NCBI RefSeq assembly: GCF_014334055.1 | Contig: NZ_CP060490.1 | Span: forward strand, 1,364,001-1,428,000 | DNA length: 64,000 nucleotides | Direction of reading: 5' to 3' | Origin: Oscillibacter hominis | GTDB taxonomy: Bacteria > Bacillota > Clostridia > Oscillospirales > Oscillospiraceae | Part shown: positions 42,297 through 50,918 of the stretch, in pieces | Position numbering within the stretch: position 1 is the stretch's first letter | Layout of the letters: each line of letters starts with the position of its first letter | Translations under genes and position numbers: made by a program | Notes under the pieces: model-generated | Told to the model about the DNA's origin: nothing | What the model saw: only the letters and a program-made list of their open reading frames with translations | Database searches by the model: none

Positions 42297-42977
42297 ATGT
42301 CAACCGCTTTTTTACGAACGGTGATCCTGTATCTGATGATTATGTTAGGGCTGCGCCTGACCGGAAAGCGGCAGATCGGCCAGTTGGAGCCAGCGGAACT
42401 GGCCCTGACCATGATGATCTCCGACCTGGCCACCGTACCCATGCAGGATTTCGGGATTCCCCTGCTGGCCGGCGTCATTCCCATTCTGACGCTTCTGGCG
42501 CTCTCCACCCTCTTCTCCTACTGCTCTTTGAAAAGCCTCCGCTTCCGCGCCTTTGTCTGCGGAACGCCCGCCATCTTGATTGAGGACGGCCGTATCTGCC
42601 AGGACGTGCTGCGGAAAAACCGTTTTACGCTGGACGAGCTGATGGAGGAGCTGCGGGGGCAGGGGATCAGCAATCCATCCACCGTGAAATACGCCATCCT
42701 GGAAAACTCAGGCCAGCTTTCGGTCCTCCCCTACCCGGCCAATGCTCCGGTGACGCCCCGGGATATGGGGATCACGCCGGAAAATCGGGCCACACTGCCG
42801 GTGATCTTAGTCAACGACGGCCGGGTGATGACCACAAACCTGTATGCCTGCGGAAAAAGTATCAATTGGCTGCGCAAGGAACTAAAGAAGCACAAGCTCC
42901 AGGATCCCGCCCAGGTCTTTCTCCTCACGTTGGACCAGGAGGGGACGGTCTGCTGCATTCCAAAGGAGGACAATTAA
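42297..42977 (+). CDS. DUF421 membrane protein (YetF/YdfS-like)
   Basis: A 226-residue protein with three N-terminal membrane helices (FLRTVILYLMIMLGLRLTGK, LATVPMQDFGIPLLAGVIPI) followed by the cytoplasmic DUF421 domain. Signatures: GKRQIGQLEPAELALTMMIS and RTVILYLMIMLG near the start, PAILIEDGRICQDVLRKNRF and LDELMEELRGQGISNPSTVK. GGGAGG lies before the ATG. It is followed directly by a DUF4363 gene (stop then ATG), a pairing common in spore-forming Clostridia. Function unknown. Confidence 0.9.
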   Translation: MSTAFLRTVILYLMIMLGLRLTGKRQIGQLEPAELALTMMISDLATVPMQDFGIPLLAGVIPILTLLALSTLFSYCSLKSLRFRAFVCGTPAILIEDGRICQDVLRKNRFTLDELMEELRGQGISNPSTVKYAILENSGQLSVLPYPANAPVTPRDMGITPENRATLPVILVNDGRVMTTNLYACGKSINWLRKELKKHKLQDPAQVFLLTLDQEGTVCCIPKEDN

Positions 42978-43379
42978 ATGAAATCACTCTGGGTACCGGT
43001 TTCCCTGTTGGCGCTGATCCTGGCTCTGTCTCTTGTCAACGGCGCCCTGGTCAGCAAGGCCGTGGGCCAGTGGGACGCCCTGCTGCTTAAGGCAGAGGAC
43101 AGCGCCCTTCAGGGGGATTGGGACAGCGCGCGCCGCGCGGTGGAGGACTGCTATCAGCAGTGGGGCACAAAGCAGACTTGGCTCCACATCGTGGAGCGCC
43201 ACGGGGAACTGGATCAGGCTGAGACCCTCTTCCTGCGCACATCCGCCCTGGCGGCCCAGGAGGAGCTGAGCGATTTTCTCACCGAATCCCAGGACCTGCG
43301 TTCACAGCTTGCCCTGCTCGCGGAGATGGAACAGCTCAGCGCCAAAAATGTGCTCACTTATTTTCCAGCAGTTTATTGA
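42978..43379 (+). CDS. DUF4363 family protein
   Basis: A 133-residue protein with one N-terminal membrane anchor ([20 protein letters not shown]), then a helical extracytoplasmic domain with [20 protein letters not shown], the DUF4363 pattern. It abuts the DUF421 gene, so they are co-translated and probably interact. Its last 26 bases overlap the end of the convergent nrdR coding sequence. Confidence 0.8.
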   Translation: MKSLWVPVSLLALILALSLVNGALVSKAVGQWDALLLKAEDSALQGDWDSARRAVEDCYQQWGTKQTWLHIVERHGELDQAETLFLRTSALAAQEELSDFLTESQDLRSQLALLAEMEQLSAKNVLTYFPAVY

Positions 43380-43809
43380 GTTCACTCATAAAGGTATTGA
43401 TGTCCTTGAACTGGCGGTATACGGAGGCAAAGCGGACGTAGGCCACCTCATCCACCGCTTTGAGCCGGTCCATGACCTGCTCGCCGATCAGCTCTGTGCT
43501 GATCTCCCGCTCCAGGGAATTTTGCAAATTCTGCTCGATCTCCTCTGCAATCTGTTCCAGCTGCGCCATGGAGACAGGCCGTTTTTCACAGGCCCGCATC
43601 ATGCCGCCCAGGACCTTCCTCCGATCAAAGCTCTGCCGGCTGCCATCCTTTTTAATGACCACCATGGGCAGGCTTTCCACCGTTTCGTAAGTGGTGAAGC
43701 GCTTGACGCAGGAAAGGCACTCTCTGCGGCGGCGGATGCTGTTTCCCTCATCCGCCGGACGGGAGTCGATTACTTTGCTCTCTCCATAACCACAATAGGG
43801 ACAATTCAT
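43354..43809 (-). CDS. nrdR: Transcriptional repressor NrdR
   Basis: A 151-residue repressor of ribonucleotide reductase genes. The zinc ribbon is [20 protein letters not shown] with Cys3, Cys6 and a second pair in RRRRECLSC (31, 34). The ATP-cone follows ([40 protein letters not shown]) and senses ATP/dATP. ATG 43809 is chosen because it starts the zinc ribbon with AAAGGATG upstream; the longer frame from 43902 is not conserved. No nrd genes are in this window. Confidence 0.96.
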   Translation of the reverse strand: MNCPYCGYGESKVIDSRPADEGNSIRRRRECLSCVKRFTTYETVESLPMVVIKKDGSRQSFDRRKVLGGMMRACEKRPVSMAQLEQIAEEIEQNLQNSLEREISTELIGEQVMDRLKAVDEVAYVRFASVYRQFKDINTFMSELNKLLENK

Positions 43810-44001
43810 CTTCTTCATCCTTTCGTATCTTGCATATCCTTCATTTTCTTTCTCTGTCAATGATCTCATGCCGGGATATCCACCAGATACAGCCATTGGC
43901 ATTATATCACATCACTACAGAGAGTGGTATACATAAATCAAATTTTTTCTTTCCGTTCGCGGCCCGGGAATAAAAATCATCCGTGCCCCGCGTTTCGGCC
44001 T

Positions 44002-44526
44002 TCACAAAAGGACAGGCTGGTCCTGCCGGTCAAAGGTGAAGACCGCGTACTGCCTGCCCTGGAGTGAACGGATCCTGGCAAAGCAAAAGAGCTCTGTCAG
44101 CAAAAACGGCCTGCGGCTGTCAAAGGGGAGCGCCAGCTGCCGTCCCCCATCCCGCTCCCTCCAAAGCGCTCCCTCCACATCCCGGAGCTGGCCCTTAAAA
44201 AAGCCAGTGCGGAAAAATTCCTCCGGATGCTCCAGGGTCCTCCATCCCTCCTCCGCCCGGGGAAAAACAGCCCGGGCCTCGCAGCAGCGCAGCGGTCCCG
44301 CCGCCTCTGCCTCGCGGCAGGAAAGGTGCCGGGCCAGGTACAGGTCCTCGCCCCTGGGCTCCATCACCCCTAACATCAGTTCGCCCCGCTCCCCCACGGC
44401 ATAGGCGCGATAGAGCCCATTGTCGGGGCGGAAGCAGTAGGCCTCAAAGGTCAGATACAACCCGTCCCGGCGGCAGATCAGCTTGCCGGAGAGGGTCCCG
44501 TCCAGATACAGCGGATAGGTTTCCAT
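44002..44526 (-). CDS. Hypothetical protein (174 residues)
   Basis: I do not recognise the family. It starts METYPLYLDGTLSGKLICRR with GGGAGGTG correctly placed; frames further upstream lack a signal. The protein is soluble, beta-rich in its first 70 residues (LYLTFEAYCFRPDNGLYRAY, GELMLGVMEPRGEDLYLAR), Arg-rich, with Cys residues in HLSCREAEAAGPLRCCEA. It ends DRQDQPVLL. It is the last gene downstream of the mazF-secreted protein group on the same strand and may be co-transcribed. Confidence 0.65.
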   Translation of the reverse strand: METYPLYLDGTLSGKLICRRDGLYLTFEAYCFRPDNGLYRAYAVGERGELMLGVMEPRGEDLYLARHLSCREAEAAGPLRCCEARAVFPRAEEGWRTLEHPEEFFRTGFFKGQLRDVEGALWRERDGGRQLALPFDSRRPFLLTELFCFARIRSLQGRQYAVFTFDRQDQPVLL

Positions 44527-44678
44527 GGACCTCACCTCCCATACAGAACATAGCCCGGCTCTTTTTTGCATATGGTTTCGAATGCGGCCTGCCTCCGCCT
44601 CACGGCGGCGCGGCGGAGCGTGGAACGAAAAAAGAGCGCCCGTGCTATGTCTATGCACGGACGCCCTTGTCTATACGG

Positions 44679-45158
44679 TTACTTTATGGTGTATTCTCCC
44701 CGGACCATTAGTTTGACCGTAGCCGCCGTGGCCTTCACGCCCCGGTCTTCAATGGTCATCATATACACATGGTTCTTCACCAGTGCCCCGCCGTTATTGA
44801 GCGTGGTGGCGTCGGTGGTGTCGATGAGGCCCGGCGTGGAGGATGCGGAGCAGGTGGCTGTCCCCACCCGGAGCATGACCTCACAGCCGATGCCGCCCTT
44901 GAGCGTCTGGCCGCTGCTCAGCGTCACCAGGGTAAAGGTGGAAGCTGTACCTGACGTACCGGAGCCGCCTCCCTGGGCGGCGATCCTGCTGTCCACCTTG
45001 CTGAGGATAGCGTTGAAATATGTATCATTCAGATAGCTGAGCGTCACCAGCGGGTCCCCGGAGGAGCCCACGTCCGCAGCCACTGAGACGGTTGCCGTCA
45101 AGATCAGGCTGGCAAGGGTCATGCACACTGCGCGAAAGATCCAGTTGTTTTTCTTCAT
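44679..45158 (-). CDS. Secreted protein of unknown function (159 residues)
   Basis: The signal peptide (MKKNNWIFRAVCMTLASLIL to AAD at about residue 29) is clear. The mature protein starts GSSGDPLVTLSYLNDTYFNA, has a Gly/Ser linker (QGGGSGTSGTAST), then a beta-rich domain (GQTLKGGIGCEVMLRVGTAT, NHVYMMTIEDRGVKATAATV) ending GEYTIK. The D-P-L-V-T-L-S-Y-L-N opening is one I associate with conserved extracytoplasmic proteins of Oscillospiraceae, but I can name no family. It follows mazF on the same strand. Confidence 0.7.
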   Translation of the reverse strand: MKKNNWIFRAVCMTLASLILTATVSVAADVGSSGDPLVTLSYLNDTYFNAILSKVDSRIAAQGGGSGTSGTASTFTLVTLSSGQTLKGGIGCEVMLRVGTATCSASSTPGLIDTTDATTLNNGGALVKNHVYMMTIEDRGVKATAATVKLMVRGEYTIK

Positions 45159-45227
45159 GGCGATCTCCCTTTCTTTTGTAAGGCGCCGCGAAAAAGAAAT
45201 ATGTATTCTTTTTCGCGGCGCTCTGCT

Positions 45228-45596
45228 CTATACCAGTTGGTCGTGCTGCTGCAGACCAAAACTCACTGCTATCGCCGTATCGATCTGCTCCATCACCGCA
45301 TCGTCGGCCTTTCCCATCTTCTCCCGCAGCCTGCGCTTATCCAGCGTACGGACCTGTTCCAGAAGCACCACCGAATCCCGGGTCAAACCGGAACGGGCAG
45401 CAGAAAGTTCAATGTGGGTGGGCAGTCTGGCTTTCCCTGTCTGTGAGGTGATCGCAGCCGCGATCACAGTGGGGCTGTACCGGTTGCCGGTATCGTTTTG
45501 AATGATCAGAACCGGACGGACGCCTCCCTGCTCGCTGCCTACCACCGGGCTGAGGTCGGCGTAATAAATGTCGCCGCGCTTTACGCTTGTATCCAC
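45228..45596 (-). CDS. mazF: MazF/NdoA-type endoribonuclease toxin
   Basis: A 122-residue mRNA interferase. Signatures: [60 protein letters not shown] and [20 protein letters not shown]. The arginine and threonine of the active site (GGVRPV, ITSQTGK) are in place. GTG 45596 is used (GGAG upstream; [12 protein letters not shown] is a typical start); an ATG at 45671 would add 25 unrelated residues. It lies downstream of alr as ndoA does in Bacillus, but there is no antitoxin gene of the NdoAI type between them. Confidence 0.9.
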   Translation of the reverse strand: MDTSVKRGDIYYADLSPVVGSEQGGVRPVLIIQNDTGNRYSPTVIAAAITSQTGKARLPTHIELSAARSGLTRDSVVLLEQVRTLDKRRLREKMGKADDAVMEQIDTAIAVSFGLQQHDQLV

Positions 45597-45769
45597 AAAG
45601 TTCACACTCCGCCGAAAGAAGTACCCGTCATTCCCCAGCAGGAATGAGGCCACTCTCATTCTCCCACGCATCCGCGGAATTTATACTTTGGCTGTTGAAA
45701 ATTCCAGCGTTCCCAGACCCCGAGTCATTCTATGCGCGAGCTCCGGACAGAGTGCTTGATTCACTTGTG

Positions 45770-46945
45770 TTACAGCTGCAGCATCAGGTTTCGCTCGACG
45801 GCCCTGCCGCCTTCCAGATAGATCCTTGGCACCCGCCTGGATACCGCGCACAGCAGTTCATAGGTTATGGTGCCCGCCAGTTCCGCCATGCGGTCCACGG
45901 AGTTGTGCTCTCCAAAAACCTCCACCTCGTCGCCGGGGCCCACACCCGGCAGGTCCGTCAGATCGGCCATACACATGTCCATGCAGATCCGGCCCCGGAT
46001 GGGTGCCTCCCCCTCCCGGGTCAGCACCTGCCAGCGGTTGGAAAGGCAGCGGGAAAACCCGTCGGCGTATCCGATGGGCAGAACGCCGATGCGGCTGGGG
46101 CCCCGTCCGGTAAAGTAGGTCCGCCCATAACTGACGGAGGTGTCGGGCTCAAACTCCTTCACCTGCCCCACAGCGGTCTTCAGCGCCATCACCGGCTTCA
46201 ACCCCAAATCCCGTGAAACCTGTCCCGTACCGTAGAGCAGGATGCCGGGCCGCACCATATCCCAGGCAAATTCGGGATAGTAGGCCGTGGCCCCGCTGTT
46301 GGCGCAGTGGTGGATGGCAAAGCGCATGCAGGCCCGGCGCTCCACCTCCTCCACCATATGGCGGAAGCGCTCAAACTGAAGCTTGGTAAAGGCCCGGTGG
46401 TCGGCGCACTCCGGCTCATCGGCCACGCAAAAGTGCATAAAGATGCCCTCCCACTCCAGGCCCGGCAGCCGCACCGCCTGTAAAATCTCATCGAGGCTGC
46501 GCTCAAAGTGGGCCTCGTCGCACTGAAAGCCAAGCCGGCCCATGCCGGTATCCAGCTTCAGGTGCACCCTGAGGGTGCTGCCCGCCGCCGAAGCCTCTTT
46601 GGAATAGGCCCGGGCCATCTCCAGAGACGGCACATCCTGGGCCACGTTGTGTGCAATCAGGACGGAGGTCATTTCCGACGGGGTATACCCCAGTACAAGG
46701 ATCGGCAGATGGATTTCCCCTTGGCGCAGTTCCTCCGCCTCTTCCACGTTGGATACGGCCAGATAATCCGCGCCCAGCTGCTCCAGCTTCCGGGCCACGT
46801 GCACGGCGCCATGCCCATAGGCGTCCGCCTTGACCACGCCAAGGAATTTTGCCTGGGGCCCGGCCTGGCGGCGGAGCGCCTGATAATTGTATGCCAAGTG
46901 GTCCAGATTGATCTCCGCCCACGTACGCCTGAGCGTTTTTTCCAT
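45770..46945 (-). CDS. alr: Alanine racemase
   Basis: A 391-residue PLP enzyme making D-alanine for the cell wall. The PLP Lys39 is in FLGVVKADAYGHGAVHVA; the second catalytic residue (Tyr) is in SVSYGRTYFTG; other landmarks are HLKLDTGMGRLGF, HCANSGATAYYPEFAWDMVR and GRICMDMCMADLTDL. Two possible starts are ATG 46954 and ATG 46945; the AAGGGGAA ribosome site fits the second better. It follows the YdcC/GerS-like lipoprotein gene, as in Bacillus and, for an alr paralogue, in Clostridioides. Confidence 0.96.
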   Translation of the reverse strand: MEKTLRRTWAEINLDHLAYNYQALRRQAGPQAKFLGVVKADAYGHGAVHVARKLEQLGADYLAVSNVEEAEELRQGEIHLPILVLGYTPSEMTSVLIAHNVAQDVPSLEMARAYSKEASAAGSTLRVHLKLDTGMGRLGFQCDEAHFERSLDEILQAVRLPGLEWEGIFMHFCVADEPECADHRAFTKLQFERFRHMVEEVERRACMRFAIHHCANSGATAYYPEFAWDMVRPGILLYGTGQVSRDLGLKPVMALKTAVGQVKEFEPDTSVSYGRTYFTGRGPSRIGVLPIGYADGFSRCLSNRWQVLTREGEAPIRGRICMDMCMADLTDLPGVGPGDEVEVFGEHNSVDRMAELAGTITYELLCAVSRRVPRIYLEGGRAVERNLMLQL

Positions 46946-46987
46946 CGTTTCCATTTCCCCTTGCTCTGATCCGGAGGGCGCCGCATC

Positions 46988-47602
46988 CTACGACGCTTCC
47001 TGCTGTGTCAATTCCTGCCCTATTGTATCACCAAATGTAAACTCCGTAAACTCCGCCTTTAAAATTATTTCCTCATCCACCGCAATTTCCCCGTGGACCG
47101 GTGCCCCGCTCTCCTCGCTGAGCCAGACGGTGGACACCACCTTGCCTCCGTTTTCCCCGGTCAGGTCGCAGCTGACCCGGACGCAGGGCGTTTCTCCCCA
47201 GTCCTCCCGGCTCTCCTCTATCAGCCAGCCCTCCCGGAGCGAGCGCATCAGCAGCGGAAGCGCCATTGCGGGGGAGATTTCCTCGCTGCTCAGCGTCCCG
47301 GCCGGCAGCACCATGTCCGCGTAGGTCAGCGTCAGATTCTCTCCCTCCACGGAGGCCTTCAGCCCGGCCAGGTACTCCGGCTCCACCACCTCCACCTCAG
47401 AGGTTCCTTCGCTTTCATACGCACAGCGCAGGGTGTAGGACTGGGCCTGATCTTCCGCTCCAAAGGTGATTTGCGCCTCCATGGTAAAGCTGTCCGCAGA
47501 ACGGTAGCGCTCCAACAGACTCTCCTCTTCCTCCGGCGCGGCGCCGCACGCACAGAGAACCAGCAGCATTTGTGCGCAAAAAAGCAGCATCAGCCTGCGC
47601 AC
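46988..47602 (-). CDS. LolA-fold lipoprotein, YdcC/GerS-like
   Basis: A 204-residue lipoprotein: short signal peptide with lipobox LLVLCACG, acidic linker (APEEEES), then a beta-rich domain like outer-membrane-lipoprotein-sorting (LolA) folds: SFTMEAQITFGAEDQAQSYT, TLRCAYESEGTSEVEVVEPE, CVRVSCDLTGENGGKVVSTV and TVWLSEESGAPVHGEIAVD. GTG 47602 has GGGGGAG just upstream. The position directly before alr matches ydcC in Bacillus and the gerS-alr2 pair of Clostridioides difficile, where GerS is needed for spore cortex modification and germination. The equivalence is inferred from fold and synteny. Confidence 0.7.
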   Translation of the reverse strand: MRRLMLLFCAQMLLVLCACGAAPEEEESLLERYRSADSFTMEAQITFGAEDQAQSYTLRCAYESEGTSEVEVVEPEYLAGLKASVEGENLTLTYADMVLPAGTLSSEEISPAMALPLLMRSLREGWLIEESREDWGETPCVRVSCDLTGENGGKVVSTVWLSEESGAPVHGEIAVDEEIILKAEFTEFTFGDTIGQELTQQEAS

Positions 47603-47622
47603 ACGGTCTCCCCCTTCAATTT

Positions 47623-49161
47623 TCAGATTCGGATGCTTTGGAAGGCGGCGGGGATCCGGCCAATCATATCCTGCGGCGTCATGGCGTACTCCGTCAGCGC
47701 TTGGGCGGCCAGGTCCCCCGCCCTTCCGTGGAGCCACACCGCCGCTCCGGCGGCAGCCATGGGCCCGGCCCCCTGGGCAAGGAGGGAGACCAGCATCCCG
47801 GCCAGCACGTCTCCGCTGCCGCCCTTTGCCATGCCGGAGTTCCCGGTGGTGTTGATCAGCGCCGTCCCCGCCGGCGAGACAACCACCGTGGCGTGGCCCT
47901 TGAGCACCAGATAGCAGCCGTGGCGCCGGGCAAACTCCCGGGCAGCATCCACCCGGTCACCGCTGCTCAGGTCCCCGCCGATCCGGGCAAACTCCCCATC
48001 GTGGGGCGTGAGTACCGTCACCTTCCCCTTCCGGCGATCCAGTACATCTATATGGCCTTCCAGTGCATTTATGCCGTCGGCGTCCAGCACCACCGGTACA
48101 CCGAGCTGATCCAGGAGCGTGCGCATCAGCCAGGCCGCCTCCGAAGCGCGGCCAACCCCCGGCCCAATCAGCACGGCGTCGCTTCCGGAGGCCCGTTCCA
48201 GGACACCCTGTAAAGCTTTTTTACTGAACTGTCCTTTTGTATCAGGAAGCGGATAGGGCATAGGCTCTTCACATTTTCCGGCCGCGATGGCGTAGATGCT
48301 CTCCGGCACCCCAAGCGTCACCAGGCCGCAGCCTGTCCGCGCCGCCGCCCTTGCCGCAAGCACAGGAGCGCCGGTATACCCCACGCTTCCCGCCAAGAGA
48401 TACGCTTTTCCAAAGGTACCCTTGTGGCCGTCCGGCTTGCGCCGGGGCAGAACCCCGCGCACATAGTCCGCGTCAATGCTCTGGGTCAAATAGGTCCCCT
48501 GCCTGACAAGCTCGGAAGGAATCCCGATGTCCCAGACCTGCAGCCGCCCGGTGCAGAGCTTCCCGTCTCCGGCAAAGTGCCCGATCTTAGGCATTGTAAA
48601 GGTAATCGTCCTGTCGGCGCGCACCGCTGTTCCAAGGATACGCCCCGTGTCCGCCTCCACGCCGCTGGCAATGTCCGCCGAAACCACCAGGGCCTCGGAC
48701 CGGTTGATCCGCTCAATTAGCGCAGTGAGCGCCGGGTCCTGGATGGGACGGGAGAGCCCCACGCCGAACAGCGCGTCCACGATCACCTGGCTGCGGCGCA
48801 CAAATTGATAGAGTTCAGCATCCGGTCGCCACTGCTCCAAGTTCACCCCCGCGTCGCTGAGACGCCGGGTCATCTCCTTTGCATCCTCCGTCATCTTCTC
48901 ATAACTGCCCACCAGGAACGCCCGGACCTGCATGCCGGAGCGGGCAAGCAGCCGGGCGGCGGCAATGCCGTCCCCACCGTTGTTTCCCGTACCGCAGAAT
49001 ACGGAGGCCGCGGATTTGCCCGGCCTCTCCTTCAGCTCCTTCAGGACGGCCTGAGCCACCCCCTCCGCCGCCCGCTCCATCAGCTCTGTGGAGGGGATTT
49101 TCCACTCCTCAATGGCGGCGCGGTCCAGCTCCTTCATCTGCGCGGTTGTTGCAATCAGCAC
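47623..49161 (-). CDS. nnrD: Bifunctional NAD(P)HX epimerase/dehydratase
   Basis: A 512-residue fusion repairing hydrated NAD(P)H. The N-terminal epimerase (YjeF-N, about 1-210) has AASVFCGTGNNGGDGIAAAR and SGVEADTGRILGTAVRADRT. The C-terminal ADP/ATP-dependent dehydratase (ribokinase-like, about 225-510) has GHKGTFGKAYLLAGSVGYTG, TVLTPHDGEFARIGGDLSSG and GNSGMAKGGSGDVLAGMLVS. GTG 49161 is six bases from an AGGAGGTG site. First gene of the minus-strand group leading to alr and mazF. Confidence 0.95.
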   Translation of the reverse strand: MLIATTAQMKELDRAAIEEWKIPSTELMERAAEGVAQAVLKELKERPGKSAASVFCGTGNNGGDGIAAARLLARSGMQVRAFLVGSYEKMTEDAKEMTRRLSDAGVNLEQWRPDAELYQFVRRSQVIVDALFGVGLSRPIQDPALTALIERINRSEALVVSADIASGVEADTGRILGTAVRADRTITFTMPKIGHFAGDGKLCTGRLQVWDIGIPSELVRQGTYLTQSIDADYVRGVLPRRKPDGHKGTFGKAYLLAGSVGYTGAPVLAARAAARTGCGLVTLGVPESIYAIAAGKCEEPMPYPLPDTKGQFSKKALQGVLERASGSDAVLIGPGVGRASEAAWLMRTLLDQLGVPVVLDADGINALEGHIDVLDRRKGKVTVLTPHDGEFARIGGDLSSGDRVDAAREFARRHGCYLVLKGHATVVVSPAGTALINTTGNSGMAKGGSGDVLAGMLVSLLAQGAGPMAAAGAAVWLHGRAGDLAAQALTEYAMTPQDMIGRIPAAFQSIRI

Positions 49162-49207
49162 AGCAAGCACCTCCTAAATGACCTGACGTTTCTCCGCATG
49201 ATTCGGG

Positions 49208-49235
49208 AGTATACCATATAATTATAATTTTGCAA
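49208..49235 (-). promoter_or_regulatory. Promoter of the nnrD-alr-mazF operon
   Basis: Minus strand TTGCAA (49235-49230), 16-base spacer, TATACT (49213-49208), extended -10 TGG. Confidence 0.7.
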
Positions 49236-49254
49236 AGACTTCTGCGGATAGTTG

Positions 49255-49283
49255 TTGACGCGCCGCTCTGCTGCTCCTATACT
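49255..49283 (+). promoter_or_regulatory. Promoter of the IseA-like lipoprotein gene
   Basis: TTGACG (49255-49260), 17-base spacer, TATACT (49278-49283), divergent from the nnrD promoter. Confidence 0.7.
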
Positions 49284-49308
49284 AATAAAAAGAAATGGGG
49301 TGTTTCTC

Positions 49309-50280
49309 ATGACACGCAAAAGCGGACTTCCTCTGCTCCTGTCCCTTCTTTTCTTGTCCGCTTGCGGGCCCTCTGTCCAGGGCGGCGCTTGCTCCGGGGA
49401 ACAGCAGCCTACCACGGCAGCGGAGGTGCTTGCCGCCTATGACGATGCCTGTGAGGCATACGACTGGTTCAACCTGGCCACCCTGCCCTGCACCGGCGAT
49501 GCTGTGGCGGAGGCCGGACGGGAATACCGGATGGTGGATCAGCCGGGGTTTTCCACCCTGAACGATCTGAGCTCCCATTTAAAATTGCTTTTTTCCGACG
49601 ACCTGACGGAGCAGCTGCTCTCTGAGGGCACCTATCGGGAGATCGACGGGAAGCTCTACTGTGCCGAGGGCGGCAGAGGGGCCAATCTCTACCTTCTGGA
49701 TAAGCGGGCGGAAGCCGCCCACATGGAGGATGGTACATGGAATGTGACAGTGACCTTTTATGCCTGGGATGACTTCAACCCGCCCCAGCTCACCGCAGGG
49801 CTGTCCCAGCGGGTGCTCACCTATGGGTATGAAGATGGGCGATGGTGCTTTTTGGACTTCTGCCCCTCTGATGATCTGGATTTGGAGGCAGACACCGTAT
49901 TCACCTTCTCCTATGACACAGAGACTTTCCACTCAACAGAGTTTGCAGACTATACCAACCTACAGCTGTGCTGCTATCTTCTGAAGGCCGACGGTGCCTA
50001 CTCGGAGGAGCCGGGTGACCTTTTGTTCCAGCGGTTTTTAGACGCACCGGAGGAGATGATGGCCACGCTGGCCCAGTTGTGCTCTGCCTGGCAAACCCGG
50101 GTGGCTCCCATCATCGGCTATAACGGGGTCTATCGACTCACTCCTTCAGAGCAGATATCCTTTGAGGAGCTGATGGACTCTTACAGCCCCAAAACGGAGG
50201 AGGAGCAGGCGGTTCTCGGCCTCATCTCCGCCGCCTATGATCAGGCCGCCATCGCAAGCGCCGCCAGCAATGCCGCCTGA
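49309..50280 (+). CDS. Lipoprotein with IseA-like domain
   Basis: A 323-residue lipoprotein. The signal peptide ends in lipobox LLFLSACG. Residues about 50-175 carry an IseA/YoeB-like pattern: TLNDLSSHLKLLFSDDLTEQ, TYREIDGKLYCAEGGRGANL and NVTVTFYAWDD. IseA proteins inhibit DL-endopeptidases of the cell wall. The C-terminal 150 residues are unassigned (EEPGDLLFQRFLDAPEEMMA). ATG 49309 is supported by GGGGTG and by the lipoprotein signal; the extended frame before it covers the promoter. Confidence 0.7.
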   Translation: MTRKSGLPLLLSLLFLSACGPSVQGGACSGEQQPTTAAEVLAAYDDACEAYDWFNLATLPCTGDAVAEAGREYRMVDQPGFSTLNDLSSHLKLLFSDDLTEQLLSEGTYREIDGKLYCAEGGRGANLYLLDKRAEAAHMEDGTWNVTVTFYAWDDFNPPQLTAGLSQRVLTYGYEDGRWCFLDFCPSDDLDLEADTVFTFSYDTETFHSTEFADYTNLQLCCYLLKADGAYSEEPGDLLFQRFLDAPEEMMATLAQLCSAWQTRVAPIIGYNGVYRLTPSEQISFEELMDSYSPKTEEEQAVLGLISAAYDQAAIASAASNAA

Positions 50281-50322
50281 CGGTTCTCCGCGCACCAGAA
50301 TCTGTTTGCCGCAAAGGTTTTC

Positions 50323-50362
50323 AAAAGGCACACTGCGCATTCTGGCAGTGTGCCTTTTTATT
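50323..50362 (+). terminator. Terminator of the IseA-like lipoprotein gene
   Basis: 14-bp stem AAAAGGCACACTGC/GCAGTGTGCCTTTT, eight-base loop, T run. Confidence 0.88.
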
Positions 50363-50504
50363 TGGCTGTCCTCAATAAGTGTGCTGAACAGAGATTTTCA
50401 GATGGCCAGATATGCCCCCATTGTGTCAAGAAGAATAGAGTTAAGTTTGGTAGATATGCTGAAAGACAAGCCGCAACTTCCTTTTGATTTGGAGGTAATT
50501 TCCA

Positions 50505-50735
50505 ATGAGATGTCCGTATTGTAATGAAGAAATGCAAAAGGGGTTTATACCCAACGGAGGTCAACCTGTTCAATGGATTCCAGATGGGGGAAAGCCCTCT
50601 TTACTATCCTTTTCAATTGCAGAAAAAGGAGTCCTTCTTATTAGTAAGTTCAGCCCATTAAAAGTAAATGGATACAGAGCAGAGGCTCATTATTGTTCAA
50701 AATGCAAGGTTGTTATTGCACCCACTAAGGAGTAA
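50505..50735 (+). CDS. Small zinc-ribbon protein (DUF6487-like)
   Basis: A 76-residue protein with two Cys pairs: MRCPYCNEEMQKGFIPNGGQ at the start and HYCSKCKVVIAPTKE at the end, which would form one zinc ribbon around a beta-rich middle (VQWIPDGGKPSLL, KGVLLISKFSPLKVNGYRAE). GGAGGTAATTTCC precedes the ATG. The gene and its flanks (50360-50760) are clearly more AT-rich than the surrounding 57-60 percent GC genes, suggesting recent acquisition. The upstream 140 bases contain no other convincing gene. Confidence 0.75.
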   Translation: MRCPYCNEEMQKGFIPNGGQPVQWIPDGGKPSLLSFSIAEKGVLLISKFSPLKVNGYRAEAHYCSKCKVVIAPTKE

Positions 50736-50883
50736 TTGATTATAAAAATTGCTCTTGTTTTTCGGCATCAACATTCATGGCTAACACAGCCTTTTATTTT
50801 TGCTCTCTCCCTCTGGCAGCTGGCGCCGGGGGCGGCCGCATGCCTGGTGGATGCGCAATCGCGGAGCGTATGGAATTTTCTCC
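50736..50883. other. Intergenic stretch before the pheS promoter
   Basis: About 150 bases without a recognisable gene. It goes from AT-rich tail of the zinc-ribbon locus into GC-rich DNA near 50820. Confidence 0.5.
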
Positions 50884-50912
50884 TTGCATTTCCCCCTTTT
50901 TTGTGCTATAAG
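50884..50912 (+). promoter_or_regulatory. pheS-pheT promoter
   Basis: TTGCAT (50884-50889), 17-base spacer, TATAAG (50907-50912), just before the T-box leader. Confidence 0.7.
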
Positions 50913-50918
50913 TGATAT

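Noticed and set aside
50402..50524. 40-codon frame overlapping the zinc-ribbon gene start
   Set aside because: No ribosome site, and it ends inside the zinc-ribbon gene; its text is not protein-like over most of its length.
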